The notes: a model not told the origin generated them from the letters alone. Counted from the stretch's first letter, positions 1 through 8,422 are shown. The stretch: DNA of 26,007 nt from Megamonas hypermegale (GCA_002314325.1 DCFC01000036.1:68413-94419); one strand, 5' to 3'. Translations and numbers: made by a program.

Positions 1-22
1 AAAAGGTTTTCTTTTTGGTTCG

Positions 23-48
23 TTTTTCTTTTGACTTCAAAAGAAAAA
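23..48 (+). promoter_or_regulatory. Hairpin in the leader just upstream of scfB
   Basis: An 11-bp perfect stem (TTTTTCTTTTG paired with CAAAAGAAAAA) closes a 4-nt ACTT loop. It lies 31 nt before the scfB start. The 3' arm is A-rich and no T-run follows, so it is not a strong terminator on the plus strand. If the SCIFF precursor gene lies just upstream, as is usual for this family, the hairpin could set the ratio of precursor mRNA to maturase mRNA by partial termination or by protecting a processed 3' end. That role is inference. Confidence 0.5.
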
Positions 49-79
49 TGAACAAATAATTAGAGAGGTAATTTTAAGG

Positions 80-1438
80 ATGGCAAGTAATAAAATACAC
101 AAATTTTATCAAAACGGTATGTACATTTTACTGGATGTAAACAGTTCCACCGTACATTTAATCGACAAGACCGTTTACGATGTAATGGATTATTTCGACG
201 GCACAAACGATGACGAAGTTGTGGGAAAACTTTCCGGCACGTACGACGAAACGGATTTACGCGAAATTCTCGCAGAACTGCATGAACTTATGGAACGCGG
301 CGAGCTTTTTGCGCCGGATATCGACATTCCACCGTATTTCGGCGAAACGGGTCTTGTCAAATCCATGTGCCTTTTAGTAGCGGAAGACTGCAATCTGCGC
401 TGCCGTTACTGCTTCGCCGGTACGGGCGATATGGGGCATGACCGCCGCCTGATGACGAAGGAAGTCGGCAAGGCAGCCGTTGACTACATCATCGCGCACA
501 GCGGCAAGCGCAAACATTGCGAAATCGACTTTTTCGGCGGCGAACCGCTCGTCAACATGCCGGTTGTAAAATACGTTACGGAATACGTTCGCCAGAAAGA
601 AAAGGAAACGGGCAAAATTTTTAAATTGACGCTCACGACGAACGGTGTTCTTTTGAACGACGACAATATAAAATGGCTCAATGACAACAATATCAGTCTG
701 GTGCTCAGCCTCGACGGCCGCAAGGAAGTTCATGACTATATGCGTCCTGATGTCGGCGGCAACGGCACGTATGATAAAGTAGTCAAGAATTTCAAAAAAC
801 TGGTAGCTTCCCGCAACGGCGAAAATTATTATCTGCGCGGCACATTCACCAACCGCAATATGGACTTTTCCAAAGACGTACTGAGCATGGCGGACGAAGG
901 CTTCGATATTCTGTCCGTAGAACCGGTAGTGCTTAAAGACTCTCCGTACGGCTTCACTGAAAAAGACCTGCCGACGATTTTCGCCGAATACGATAAACTC
1001 ACGGAAATCTATTTGAAACGCCAGAAAGAAGGCAAAGGCTTTTTCTTCTTCCATTTCAATATCGACCTCGAACACGGCCCGTGCGTAGCCAAACGACTCA
1101 GCGGCTGCGGTGCCGGTCATGAATATTTTGCAGTGGCGGCCGACGGCAATCTCTATCCGTGCCATCAGTTCGCCGGACGCGAAAACTACATGCTCGGCAA
1201 CGTATTTGATGGCGTGAAAAATACCGAGCTGCCGAAAGAATTCCGCAGCACGCACGTTCTCAGTAAGGAAAAATGCCGCGACTGTTGGGCAAAATTCTTC
1301 TGCAGCGGCGGCTGTCATGCCAATGCCGACCTGTTCCACGGCAATATTCACGAACCGTATGAACTCGGCTGCGAGCTTCAGAAAAAACGCTGCGAATGCG
1401 CCATCGTCGTTCAGACAGCGAAAAAATTCGGTCTTTAA
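80..1438 (+). CDS. scfB: Thioether cross-link-forming SCIFF peptide maturase (radical SAM/SPASM)
   Basis: This 452-residue radical SAM enzyme belongs to the family that installs Cys-to-Thr thioether links in the SCIFF (six cysteines in forty-five residues) peptide, a ranthipeptide common in anaerobic Bacillota. The N-terminal ~85 residues look like the peptide-recognition (RRE-like) region: HKFYQNGMYILLDVNSSTVH resembles the SCIFF-maturase signature. The radical SAM motif CNLRCRYC places the 4Fe-4S ligands at Cys104, Cys108 and Cys111. A C-terminal SPASM domain for auxiliary clusters is rich in cysteines (SGCGAGHEYF, YPCHQF, CRDCWAKFFCSGGCH, a GCEL segment and two further Cys near the end). 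A GAGAGG ribosome site lies about 11 nt before the ATG. The small precursor gene scfA is not in the window and is expected just upstream. The gene ends at a clear terminator, so it is transcribed apart from the glycolysis genes. Confidence 0.9.
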   Translation: MASNKIHKFYQNGMYILLDVNSSTVHLIDKTVYDVMDYFDGTNDDEVVGKLSGTYDETDLREILAELHELMERGELFAPDIDIPPYFGETGLVKSMCLLVAEDCNLRCRYCFAGTGDMGHDRRLMTKEVGKAAVDYIIAHSGKRKHCEIDFFGGEPLVNMPVVKYVTEYVRQKEKETGKIFKLTLTTNGVLLNDDNIKWLNDNNISLVLSLDGRKEVHDYMRPDVGGNGTYDKVVKNFKKLVASRNGENYYLRGTFTNRNMDFSKDVLSMADEGFDILSVEPVVLKDSPYGFTEKDLPTIFAEYDKLTEIYLKRQKEGKGFFFFHFNIDLEHGPCVAKRLSGCGAGHEYFAVAADGNLYPCHQFAGRENYMLGNVFDGVKNTELPKEFRSTHVLSKEKCRDCWAKFFCSGGCHANADLFHGNIHEPYELGCELQKKRCECAIVVQTAKKFGL

Positions 1439-1460
1439 GCCGATTTTGTAAAAGTTTAGT

Positions 1461-1512
1461 AAAAAATCTGCTTTATATTAGATTTTTTTTAATATGAAGC
1501 AGGTTTTTTCTG
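1461..1512 (+). terminator. Intrinsic terminator after scfB
   Basis: The arm AAAAAATCTGCTTTATATT pairs with AATATGAAGCAGGTTTTTT using a few G-U pairs. The loop is T-rich and the 3' arm ends in a T run. It closes the scfB unit 23 nt after the stop codon. Confidence 0.85.
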
Positions 1513-1615
1513 TTTAATGGAGAATAAGATATACTAAAGAGAAAAAACAGACTGGAAGATAAATTTATTTTATGTATCGCTTCATAAATATACCATAAAA
1601 AAATGGTTGAAATTA

Positions 1616-1648
1616 TTGACAATTTGATGTTATTTATTGTATTATAAT
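1616..1648 (+). promoter_or_regulatory. Likely promoter of the gap glycolysis operon
   Basis: A consensus TTGACA at 1616-1621 is followed by TATAAT at 1643-1648 with a long 21-nt spacer. TGTATT at 1638-1643 gives a more usual 16-nt spacer. The region is very AT-rich, and no other good pair is seen between the scfB terminator and gap. The start site would be near 1650-1655, giving a leader of about 175 nt. Confidence 0.6.
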
Positions 1649-1654
1649 TCTAGT

Positions 1655-1814
1655 AGAAAACTTGTAAGTATATGTCCAATAAGAAGTTACATAATTTATT
1701 CGATTTATATGCTAGTTAAGTTTCTTTCCTATGTTATCAACTGAAATTTGTATACGCTACAAGTTTTAGTTAAATATTATTCCAGTTAAGCTGGAAAAAC
1801 TTTTTTTACTTTTT
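1655..1814 (+). promoter_or_regulatory. gap operon leader with alternative antiterminator/terminator folds
   Basis: The 391-bp gap between scfB and gap holds a terminator, a promoter and this leader. AAAACTTGTA (1657-1666) pairs perfectly with TACAAGTTTT (1758-1767). The same AAGTTTT (1761-1767) can instead pair with AAAACTT at 1796-1802. That second fold encloses the hairpin TTCCAG-TTAAG-CTGGAA (1780-1796) and is followed directly by a T tract to 1807. The two folds exclude one another, the usual arrangement of an attenuator or riboswitch expression platform. No known riboswitch class was recognised in the ~90 nt enclosed by the first helix. Regulation by attenuation is inference from the pairing. 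Confidence 0.5.
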
Positions 1815-1829
1815 AGGGGGTATTTTTAA

Positions 1830-2843
1830 ATGGCAGTTAAAGTTGCTATTAATGGTTTCGGCCGTATCGGTCGTCTCGCTTTCAGACAAATGTTCGATGC
1901 AGAAGGTTATGAAGTTGTTGCAATCAACGACTTAACAAGCCCGAAAATGCTTGCTCATCTTCTCAAATATGACTCTACTCAGGGCAAATATGAATATGCT
2001 GATAGCGTTGTAGCTGGTGAAGACTCCATTACTGTTAATGGTAAAAAAATCACTATCTATGCTAAACCAAATCCTGAAGAATTACCTTGGGGCGAACTCG
2101 ATGTAGACGTTGTTTTGGAATGCACTGGTTTCTTCGCTTCCAAAGCTAAAGCAGAAGCTCATATCAGAGCTGGCGCTAAAAAAGTTGTTATCTCCGCTCC
2201 TGCTGGTAACGATCTTCCTACAATCGTTTACAATGTAAACCATGAAACTTTAAAAGCTAGCGATACAGTTATTTCCGCTGCTTCCTGCACAACTAACTGC
2301 TTAGCTCCAATGGCTAACGCTCTTAACAAATTTGCTCCTATCCAGAGCGGTATCATGACTACTGTTCATGCTTACACTGGTGACCAGATGACTCTTGATG
2401 GCCCGCAGCGCAAAGGTGATTTAAGACGTTCCCGTGCAGCAGCTGTTAATATCGTTCCTAACTCCACTGGTGCTGCTAAAGCAATCGGTCTCGTTATTCC
2501 GGAATTGAACGGCAAATTAATCGGCTCCGCACAGCGCGTTCCTACCCCTACTGGTTCCACTACTATTTTAGTAGCAGTTGTAAAAGGTGAAGTGACTGTT
2601 GAAGGTATCAATGAAGCTATGAAAGCTGCTCAGACTGAATCCTTCGGTTATACTGAAGAACAGCTCGTTTCCAGCGATATCGTTGGTATGAGATATGGTT
2701 CTCTCTTCGATGCAACTCAGACTATGGTTTCCAAAATGGAAGATGGTAACTCCTTAGTTCAGGTTGTTTCCTGGTACGATAACGAAAACAGCTACACTAG
2801 CCAGATGGTTCGTACAATTAAATACTTCGCTGAACTTAAGTAA
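1830..2843 (+). CDS. gap: Glyceraldehyde-3-phosphate dehydrogenase, type I
   Basis: This 337-residue cytosolic enzyme oxidises glyceraldehyde 3-phosphate to 1,3-bisphosphoglycerate with NAD+ and phosphate. The Rossmann start INGFGRIGR is at residues 7-15. Asp34 in AINDL is the residue usually found in NAD-preferring forms. The catalytic motif [12 protein letters not shown] carries Cys153, and His180 in [10 protein letters not shown] is the catalytic base. The C-terminal WYDNE segment is intact and the length is normal. AGGGGG lies 9 nt before the ATG. It opens the glycolysis block and is followed closely by pgk. No cggR repressor gene is upstream; the long structured leader is the likely control point. 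Codon use is strongly biased, as expected for an abundant enzyme. Confidence 0.97.
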   Translation: MAVKVAINGFGRIGRLAFRQMFDAEGYEVVAINDLTSPKMLAHLLKYDSTQGKYEYADSVVAGEDSITVNGKKITIYAKPNPEELPWGELDVDVVLECTGFFASKAKAEAHIRAGAKKVVISAPAGNDLPTIVYNVNHETLKASDTVISAASCTTNCLAPMANALNKFAPIQSGIMTTVHAYTGDQMTLDGPQRKGDLRRSRAAAVNIVPNSTGAAKAIGLVIPELNGKLIGSAQRVPTPTGSTTILVAVVKGEVTVEGINEAMKAAQTESFGYTEEQLVSSDIVGMRYGSLFDATQTMVSKMEDGNSLVQVVSWYDNENSYTSQMVRTIKYFAELK

Positions 2844-2864
2844 TTGATTTGTGCAGCCTTTTAT

Positions 2865-2889
2865 GGACCGGTCTTAAAAAGGCCGGTCC
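2865..2889 (+). promoter_or_regulatory. GC-rich hairpin between gap and pgk
   Basis: GGACCGGTC (2865-2873) pairs with GGCCGGTCC (2881-2889), with one G-U pair and a TTAAAAA loop. ATTTTG follows rather than a T run, so full termination is unlikely. It may stabilise the 3' end of the gap mRNA or reduce read-through into pgk, giving different enzyme levels from one operon. Confidence 0.55.
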
Positions 2890-2917
2890 TATTTTGAATT
2901 TACGGAGGGTTTTATTA

Positions 2918-4096
2918 ATGAATAAGAAATCTATCAGAGACATTGATGTAAATGGTAAAAAAGTCTTTATCCGCGTTGACTTCAACGTGCCTATGGACGA
3001 AAATCAGAATATTACTAACGACAAACGCATTCGTGCTACATTACCTACTTTAAATTATCTGTTAGAACATAATGCAGCTTTAATTCTTGCTTGCCATGTT
3101 GGTCGTCCGAAAGGACAGAGAGTTCCGGAAATGTCCGTTAAACCGATTGTTAAAAGACTTTCCGAACTTTTAGGCAGAGAAGTTAAATATGCTGAAGACT
3201 GCGTTGGCGAAGCTGCGCAAAAAGCTGCTGCTGATTTAAAACCGGGTGAAGTATTACTGCTTGAAAACCTCCGTTATCACAACGAAGAAACGAAAAATGA
3301 CCCAGAATTTGCAAAACAGCTTGCTTCCTTAGCTGATGTTGCTGTTGATGATGCTTTCGGCGTATCTCACAGAGCACACGCTTCCAATGCTGGTATTGCT
3401 CAGTATGTTGAAGTTGTTGCCGGCTTCCTGATTGAAAAAGAAATTCAGTTCATCGGCACTGCATTATCCAATCCGCAGCGTCCGTTCGTTGCTATCATCG
3501 GCGGCGCGAAAGTTTCCGATAAAATCGGCGTTATCTCCAACCTGCTGGAAAAAGCTGACGCTGTAGTAATCGGCGGCGGTATGGCTAATACTTTCCTTGC
3601 AGCTCAGGGCAAAAACACTGGTAAATCTTTAGTTGAAGAAGATAAAATTTCTCTTGCTAAAGAACTGCTTGCTAAAGCTGAAGAAAAAGGTGTTAAAGTA
3701 TTCCTGCCGGCAGAAGTTGTTGTAGCTGACAAATTTGCAGCTGATGCAGACCACAAAACTGTATCCGTTGACGAAGTTCCAGCTGACTGGATGATTTTGG
3801 ACAACAAATTCAGCGCTGAATGCGAAGAAGCAGTTAAAAATGCAAAAACGATTGTTTGGAACGGACCTATGGGCGTATTCGAATTCGACGCATTCGCTAA
3901 AGGAACGGAAGAAATCGCTCATGCTGTTGCTGAATCCGAAGGCACTAGCATTGTTGGCGGCGGCGACTCTATCGCAGCTCTCAAGAAAACTGGTCTTTCT
4001 GACAAAATTTCCCATATTTCCACAGGCGGCGGCGCTACTTTGGAATTCCTCGAAGGCAAACCGATGCCTGGTATCGCAGCTATTGCTGACAAATAA
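2918..4096 (+). CDS. pgk: Phosphoglycerate kinase
   Basis: This 392-residue enzyme transfers the acyl phosphate of 1,3-bisphosphoglycerate to ADP, the first ATP-forming step of lower glycolysis. Visible family motifs are [11 protein letters not shown] near the N-terminus, [16 protein letters not shown], the GGAKVSDK segment, NGPMGVFE, and the C-terminal nucleotide-binding GGGDS with STGGGA. An in-frame start at 2849 would add 23 residues unlike the family, whereas the ATG at 2918 has GGAGGG 8 nt upstream and begins with the usual [10 protein letters not shown]. It lies 74 nt after gap and 42 nt before tpiA, in the same operon. Confidence 0.97.
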   Translation: MNKKSIRDIDVNGKKVFIRVDFNVPMDENQNITNDKRIRATLPTLNYLLEHNAALILACHVGRPKGQRVPEMSVKPIVKRLSELLGREVKYAEDCVGEAAQKAAADLKPGEVLLLENLRYHNEETKNDPEFAKQLASLADVAVDDAFGVSHRAHASNAGIAQYVEVVAGFLIEKEIQFIGTALSNPQRPFVAIIGGAKVSDKIGVISNLLEKADAVVIGGGMANTFLAAQGKNTGKSLVEEDKISLAKELLAKAEEKGVKVFLPAEVVVADKFAADADHKTVSVDEVPADWMILDNKFSAECEEAVKNAKTIVWNGPMGVFEFDAFAKGTEEIAHAVAESEGTSIVGGGDSIAALKKTGLSDKISHISTGGGATLEFLEGKPMPGIAAIADK

Positions 4097-4138
4097 TTAA
4101 AGAAAACAATAAAATTTTAAGAAGAGGTTGATTTTGTA

Positions 4139-4891
4139 ATGCGTAAACCTATTATTGCTGGTAACTGGAAAATGAATAATACTGCAGCTGCAGGCGTGGC
4201 TCTCGTTAAAGATTTGGCACCACTCGTTAAAGACAATGCTGCTGTTGATATCGTAGTTTGCCCTACATTCACTGCTCTTTCCGCTGTTTGCGAAGCTGTA
4301 AAAGGCACTAACATTCACGTTGGCGCACAGAACGTTCATTGGGAAAAAAGCGGCGCATTCACTGGCGAAATTTCCGCTGAAATGCTCACTGAACTCGGCG
4401 TTGAATACGTTGTAATCGGTCATTCCGAACGCCGCGAAATGTTCGGCGAAACTGACGAATATGTAAACAAACGCGCTAAAGCTGCTCTTGCTGCCGGTAT
4501 CGTTCCAATTATCTGCTGCGGTGAAACTTTAGAAACTCGTGAAGCTGGTACTACTAATGATTTCGTAAGCGGTCAGATTAAAGCTGCTCTGGAAGGTTTA
4601 ACTGCTGCTCAGGTAGCTGGTCTTGTTATCGCTTATGAACCGATTTGGGCTATTGGTACTGGCAAAACTGCTACATTCGAACAGGCTGAAGAAGTTTGCG
4701 CTTGCATTCGCGAAACTGTAAAAGCTATGTTTGATGAAGCTACTGCTGACGCTGTCCGCATTCAGTACGGCGGAAGCGTAAAACCTGCAACTATCGACGG
4801 TTTAATGCAGAAACCTAACATTGACGGTGCACTTGTTGGCGGTGCTTCCTTAAAAGCTGCTGATTTCAGCGCAATCGTTAACTTTAAATAA
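4139..4891 (+). CDS. tpiA: Triosephosphate isomerase
   Basis: This 250-residue TIM-barrel enzyme interconverts dihydroxyacetone phosphate and glyceraldehyde 3-phosphate. The catalytic residues are in their normal places: Lys11 in AGNWKMN, His95 in IGHSERR and Glu167 in [12 protein letters not shown], the last running into the mobile phosphate-gripping loop. The late QYGGSVKP and GALVGGASL phosphate-binding motifs are present. AGAAGAGG precedes the ATG. It is co-directional with pgk and probably co-transcribed, since no terminator is seen in the 42-nt gap. Confidence 0.97.
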   Translation: MRKPIIAGNWKMNNTAAAGVALVKDLAPLVKDNAAVDIVVCPTFTALSAVCEAVKGTNIHVGAQNVHWEKSGAFTGEISAEMLTELGVEYVVIGHSERREMFGETDEYVNKRAKAALAAGIVPIICCGETLETREAGTTNDFVSGQIKAALEGLTAAQVAGLVIAYEPIWAIGTGKTATFEQAEEVCACIRETVKAMFDEATADAVRIQYGGSVKPATIDGLMQKPNIDGALVGGASLKAADFSAIVNFK

Positions 4892-5025
4892 GCTGTACAT
4901 CCCTAAAAAAGTAAAAAACCGTGCGGCACACGGGGATTGTCCGGTAAGACGGAAAGCATCCGGTTATTTACCCGAATGACCGGGTGCCATGCCATTTAAA
5001 ATTTATCGAATGAGGTAATGTAATA
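4892..5025 (+). other. Structured GC-rich spacer between tpiA and gpmI
   Basis: This 134-nt spacer has no ORF and no T-tract terminator, but it has several possible helices. CCGTG-CGGCA-CACGG spans 4919-4933. ACCCG-AATGAC-CGGGT spans 4970-4985. A larger alternative pairs GCATCCGGT near 4956 with ACCGG and ATGC around 4979-4992. It is clearly richer in GC than the other operon spacers. It may be an mRNA processing or stability site, or part of the gpmI leader. No known RNA class was recognised. Confidence 0.4.
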
Positions 5026-6549
5026 ATGTCTAAACTTAATGCTCCTGTTGCACTGATTATTATGGACGGTTGGGGAATTGGCGTAGCCGGCAGTACAACA
5101 AATGCCGTTAATATCGGTAAAACACCGGTTATTGACGGATTGACTGCCAAATATCCTCATGCACAGCTTGCCTGCTCCGGTGAAGCAGTAGGTCTGCCGG
5201 ACGGACAGATGGGCAACTCCGAAGTCGGTCATACCAATATCGGTGCTGGCCGTATTGTTTATCAGGAATTAACACGTATCACAAAAGCTATTCGTGAAAG
5301 TGCATTCTTTAAAAATCCTGCATTTTTAGATGTTATTAATGCAATAAAAAAACACGGCGGCGCACTTCATTTAATGGGCCTGTTGTCCGACGGCGGTGTT
5401 CACAGCCATAATACACATCTTTATGCACTGCTTCAACTTGCAAAACAAGAAGGCGTGGAAAAGGTTTACGTTCATGCTTTTCTTGATGGACGCGATGTTC
5501 CTCCTTCCAGTGCTGCTGAATATCTGGAACAGCTTGAAGCAAAAATCAAAGAAATCGGCGTAGGCAAAATTGCCACTATTTCCGGTCGTTATTATGCTAT
5601 GGACCGTGATAAACGCTGGGACCGTGTACAAAAAGCATATGAAGCCATTGCTATGGCTAAAGGTGTAAATCAGCCTACAGCAGCTGCTGCAATTAAAAAT
5701 TCTTATGAAGAAGATACGACTGATGAATTTGTCGTTCCGGTTGTAGTCGGCGATTATGCAGGTATGAAAAACGGCGACGGCGCTATTTTCTATAATTTCC
5801 GTCCTGACCGTGCTCGTGAGCTTACTCATGCCTTTACTGATACAACTTTTGACGGATTTGCTCGCAATGAAGATTTAAAAGTTCCATTCGTTACAATGAC
5901 TCAGTATGAAAAAGGTATGAATGTAGAAATCGCTTACAAACCAGAAGCTTTAACTAATACTTTAGGTGAATATGTAAGTAAACTTGGCTATACTCAACTT
6001 CGCATTGCTGAAACTGAAAAATACGCTCATGTAACATTCTTCTTCAATGGTGGTGTAGAACAACCATATGAAGGTGAAGACCGTATCTTAGTACCTTCTC
6101 CAAAAGTTGCTACTTACGATTTACAGCCTGAAATGAGTGCTATTGAAGTTACAGATAAAGTTGTTGAAGCTATTTTATCTAAAAAATATGATTTTATTAT
6201 CTTAAACTATGCTAATGGTGATATGGTTGGTCATACAGGCGTAATGGAAGCTGCTGTAAAAGCCGTTGAAACGGTTGATACATGTGTAGGCCGCTTCGTT
6301 GACGCCATCAGACAGGTCGGCGGCAGTGTATGTATTACAGCTGACCACGGCAACGCTGAAAAAATGGTTGATGAAGAAACAAAAGAACCATTTACAGCAC
6401 ATACTACAAACCCAGTACCATTTATCGTAGTATCTGATAAAGTTAAAGAAGTTAGAAATGGTGCATTATGCGATATAGCACCAACATTACTTACTTTAGC
6501 AGGTCTTGAAGTTCCAGCTGAAATGACTGGTAAATCTTTAATTGACTAA
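5026..6549 (+). CDS. gpmI: 2,3-bisphosphoglycerate-independent phosphoglycerate mutase
   Basis: This 507-residue Mn-dependent enzyme of the alkaline-phosphatase superfamily interconverts 3- and 2-phosphoglycerate. The N-terminal metal site IIMDGWG carries Asp14. The phosphorylated serine is Ser65 in GQMGNSEVGH. The mutase domain shows HAFLDGRDVPP, SGRYYAMDRD and NFRPDRARE, and the C-terminal phosphatase half has YANGDMVGHTG and the metal-binding ADHGNAEKM. The length is typical. TGAGGT lies 9 nt before the ATG. Base use is uneven along the gene: 5870-6240 and 6361-6540 are clearly more A/T-rich at third positions than the flanking parts. Confidence 0.96.
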   Translation: MSKLNAPVALIIMDGWGIGVAGSTTNAVNIGKTPVIDGLTAKYPHAQLACSGEAVGLPDGQMGNSEVGHTNIGAGRIVYQELTRITKAIRESAFFKNPAFLDVINAIKKHGGALHLMGLLSDGGVHSHNTHLYALLQLAKQEGVEKVYVHAFLDGRDVPPSSAAEYLEQLEAKIKEIGVGKIATISGRYYAMDRDKRWDRVQKAYEAIAMAKGVNQPTAAAAIKNSYEEDTTDEFVVPVVVGDYAGMKNGDGAIFYNFRPDRARELTHAFTDTTFDGFARNEDLKVPFVTMTQYEKGMNVEIAYKPEALTNTLGEYVSKLGYTQLRIAETEKYAHVTFFFNGGVEQPYEGEDRILVPSPKVATYDLQPEMSAIEVTDKVVEAILSKKYDFIILNYANGDMVGHTGVMEAAVKAVETVDTCVGRFVDAIRQVGGSVCITADHGNAEKMVDEETKEPFTAHTTNPVPFIVVSDKVKEVRNGALCDIAPTLLTLAGLEVPAEMTGKSLID

Positions 6550-6585
6550 AATTTAAATTGAGTTATTCAATTTATTATCATAAAC

Positions 6586-6615
6586 TTGAATAATGATATG
6601 ATATAATGTTATAAT
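6586..6615 (+). promoter_or_regulatory. Promoter of the NifU-like/GGGtGRT (and pyk) unit
   Basis: TTGAAT (6586-6591) and TATAAT (6610-6615) are separated by 18 nt. The -35 is the right arm of an inverted repeat, TTATTCAA (6563-6570) with TTGAATAA (6586-6593), which could be an operator. A start near 6622 leaves a 44-nt leader ending in AAGGAGAGG. Confidence 0.7.
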
Positions 6616-6665
6616 GTATATCGTTTAAAAAATGTGTATATTATATATAAGGAGAGGAAAAAAAG

Positions 6666-7364
6666 ATGATCTATTCACAAGAAGTGTCTAACATGACATG
6701 TGTGGCAAAAGGCATTGAAAAACATGGCCCAGCTCCAATTCCTGAAGAAGGCAAATGGGTACAGGCTAAAGAAATCAAAGATATCAGTGGTTTAACTCAT
6801 GGTGTTGGCTGGTGTGCTCCTCAACAGGGTGCTTGCAAATTAACACTCAATGTTAAAGATGGCGTTATCCAAGAAGCATTAGTTGAAACTATTGGTTGCT
6901 CCGGTATGACTCATTCCGCAGCTATGGCTTCCGAAATTCTTCCTGGTAAAACAATTCTTGAAGCATTAAACACTGACCTTGTTTGTGATGCTATCAATAC
7001 TGCTATGAGAGAATTATTCCTCCAGATCGTATATGGTAGAACTCAGACTGCATTCTCCGAAGGCGGTCTTCCAATCGGTGCTGGTCTTGAAGACCTTGGT
7101 AAAGGTTTAAGAAGCCAGGTTGGTACTATGTATGGTACACTTGCAAAAGGTTCCCGTTATCTTGAACTTGCTGAAGGTTATGTAACAAGAATTGCTCTTG
7201 ATGCAGAAGACCGTATCATCGGTTATGAATTCGTTCACCTCGGCAAAATGATGGAAATGATTACTAAAAAAGGTATTCCTGCTCAAGAAGCTTTAGAAAA
7301 AGCAAAAGGTACTTATGGTCGTTTTGCTGAAGCTGCAAGATACGTAGACCCTCGTAAAGAATAA
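6666..7364 (+). CDS. NifU/IscU-like iron-sulfur scaffold homolog paired with GGGtGRT protein
   Basis: This 232-residue protein has a NifU N-terminal-like core: GVGWCAPQQGACKL at residues 46-59, then LNVKDGVIQEALVETIGCSG, then a SAAMASEILPGKTILEAL helix like the one after the second scaffold cysteine of IscU. Candidate ligand cysteines are Cys50, Cys57 and Cys78, with Cys107 further on. It is longer than IscU (~130 residues) and carries an extra C-terminal ~100 residues of unknown role. AAGGAGAGG sits 8 nt before the ATG. The next gene, 25 nt on, encodes a GGGtGRT protein, and the two are commonly adjacent in anaerobes. No cysteine desulfurase is nearby, so a role in general cluster assembly is not shown. 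The family resemblance is clear; the biochemical role is unknown. Confidence 0.75.
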   Translation: MIYSQEVSNMTCVAKGIEKHGPAPIPEEGKWVQAKEIKDISGLTHGVGWCAPQQGACKLTLNVKDGVIQEALVETIGCSGMTHSAAMASEILPGKTILEALNTDLVCDAINTAMRELFLQIVYGRTQTAFSEGGLPIGAGLEDLGKGLRSQVGTMYGTLAKGSRYLELAEGYVTRIALDAEDRIIGYEFVHLGKMMEMITKKGIPAQEALEKAKGTYGRFAEAARYVDPRKE

Positions 7365-7389
7365 TAAATTTAGGAAGGAATGAAATTAA

Positions 7390-8391
7390 ATGGCATTGTT
7401 TGAAAGTTACGAACGTCGTATTGATAAAATTAACAAAGCTTTAGACGGCTATGGTATTTCTTCTCTTGAAGAAGCTAAAAAAATCTGTGACGATAAAGGC
7501 ATCGACGTTGCTGCTATCGTTAGAGGCATTCAGCCTATCTGCTTTGAAAACGCTTGCTGGGCTTACACTGTAGGTGCAGCTATGGCTATTAAAAAAGGCT
7601 GCACAAAAGCTGTAGATGCTGCAAAAATCATCGGTGAAGGTCTTCAGGCTTTCTGTATCCCTGGTTCTGTTGCTGAAAACAGAAAAGTAGGTTTAGGTCA
7701 TGGTAACCTTGCTTCCATGCTTTTAAGTGAAGATGCAAAATGCTTTGCATTCCTCGCAGGTCATGAATCTTTTGCTGCAGCTGAAGGTGCTATTGGTATC
7801 GCTAGAACTGCAAATAAAGTTAGAACTACTCCTTTGAAAGTTATCTTAAATGGTCTTGGCAAAGATGCCGCTCAGATCATCTCCCGTATAAATGGTTTCA
7901 CTTATGTTCAGACTCAGTATGATTATGCAACTGGCGACCTCAAAGTAGTTAATGAAACTCCTTATTCCGACGGCGAACGCGCTGCTATCAAATGCTACGG
8001 TGCAGACTCCGTTCAGGAAGGCGTTGCCATCATGCACAAAGAAGATGTTGACATCTCTATTACTGGTAACTCTACAAACCCTACCCGTTTCCAACATCCG
8101 GTAGCAGGCTGCTACAAAAAAGAATGTATCGAAAAGGGTAAAAAATACTTCTCCGTTGCATCCGGCGGCGGTACAGGCAGAACACTTCATCCGGACAACA
8201 TGGCAGCAGGTCCTGCTTCCTATGGTATGACTGATACTATGGGCCGTATGCACTCTGATGCTCAGTTCGCTGGTTCTTCTTCCGTACCTGCTCATGTTGA
8301 AATGATGGGTCTCATCGGCATGGGTAACAACCCTATGGTTGGCGCTAGCGTAGCCGTAGCTGTAGCTGTTCAGGAAGCAATGAGCAAATAA
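7390..8391 (+). CDS. GGGtGRT family protein, function unknown
   Basis: This 333-residue protein carries the family signature SGGGTGRTLHPDNMA at about residues 258-272, followed by the conserved ASYGMTDTMGRMHSDAQFAG segment. The N-terminal half has several conserved-looking cysteines (Cys51, Cys56, Cys71, Cys89) and a glycine-rich GLGHGNLASML stretch. The C-terminus is a small-residue helix, VGASVAVAVAVQEAMSK. There is no signal peptide and no convincing membrane span, so it is probably cytosolic. AGGAAGGAA lies just before the ATG. It is translated with the NifU-like gene and followed 31 nt later by pyk. The family is known only by its motif. Its placement inside a glycolysis block suggests a link to a Fe-S dependent step of sugar or 2-oxoacid metabolism, which is inference. 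Confidence 0.85.
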   Translation: MALFESYERRIDKINKALDGYGISSLEEAKKICDDKGIDVAAIVRGIQPICFENACWAYTVGAAMAIKKGCTKAVDAAKIIGEGLQAFCIPGSVAENRKVGLGHGNLASMLLSEDAKCFAFLAGHESFAAAEGAIGIARTANKVRTTPLKVILNGLGKDAAQIISRINGFTYVQTQYDYATGDLKVVNETPYSDGERAAIKCYGADSVQEGVAIMHKEDVDISITGNSTNPTRFQHPVAGCYKKECIEKGKKYFSVASGGGTGRTLHPDNMAAGPASYGMTDTMGRMHSDAQFAGSSSVPAHVEMMGLIGMGNNPMVGASVAVAVAVQEAMSK

Positions 8392-8422
8392 TTTTAAATT
8401 TTATTTAGGTGGGGATTAAAAA

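Noticed and set aside
374..1351. 325-codon minus-strand open frame opposite scfB
   Set aside because: It lies wholly inside a convincing radical SAM gene, has low-complexity Ala/Phe/Val content typical of an antisense frame, and has no ribosome site or family match.
2849..2917. Upstream extension of pgk from an earlier ATG
   Set aside because: The extra 23 residues translate the intergenic hairpin, and the better ribosome site serves the ATG at 2918.
3840..4100. 86-codon plus-strand frame within pgk
   Set aside because: An alternate frame inside the C-terminal domain of pgk, without a ribosome site or family features.
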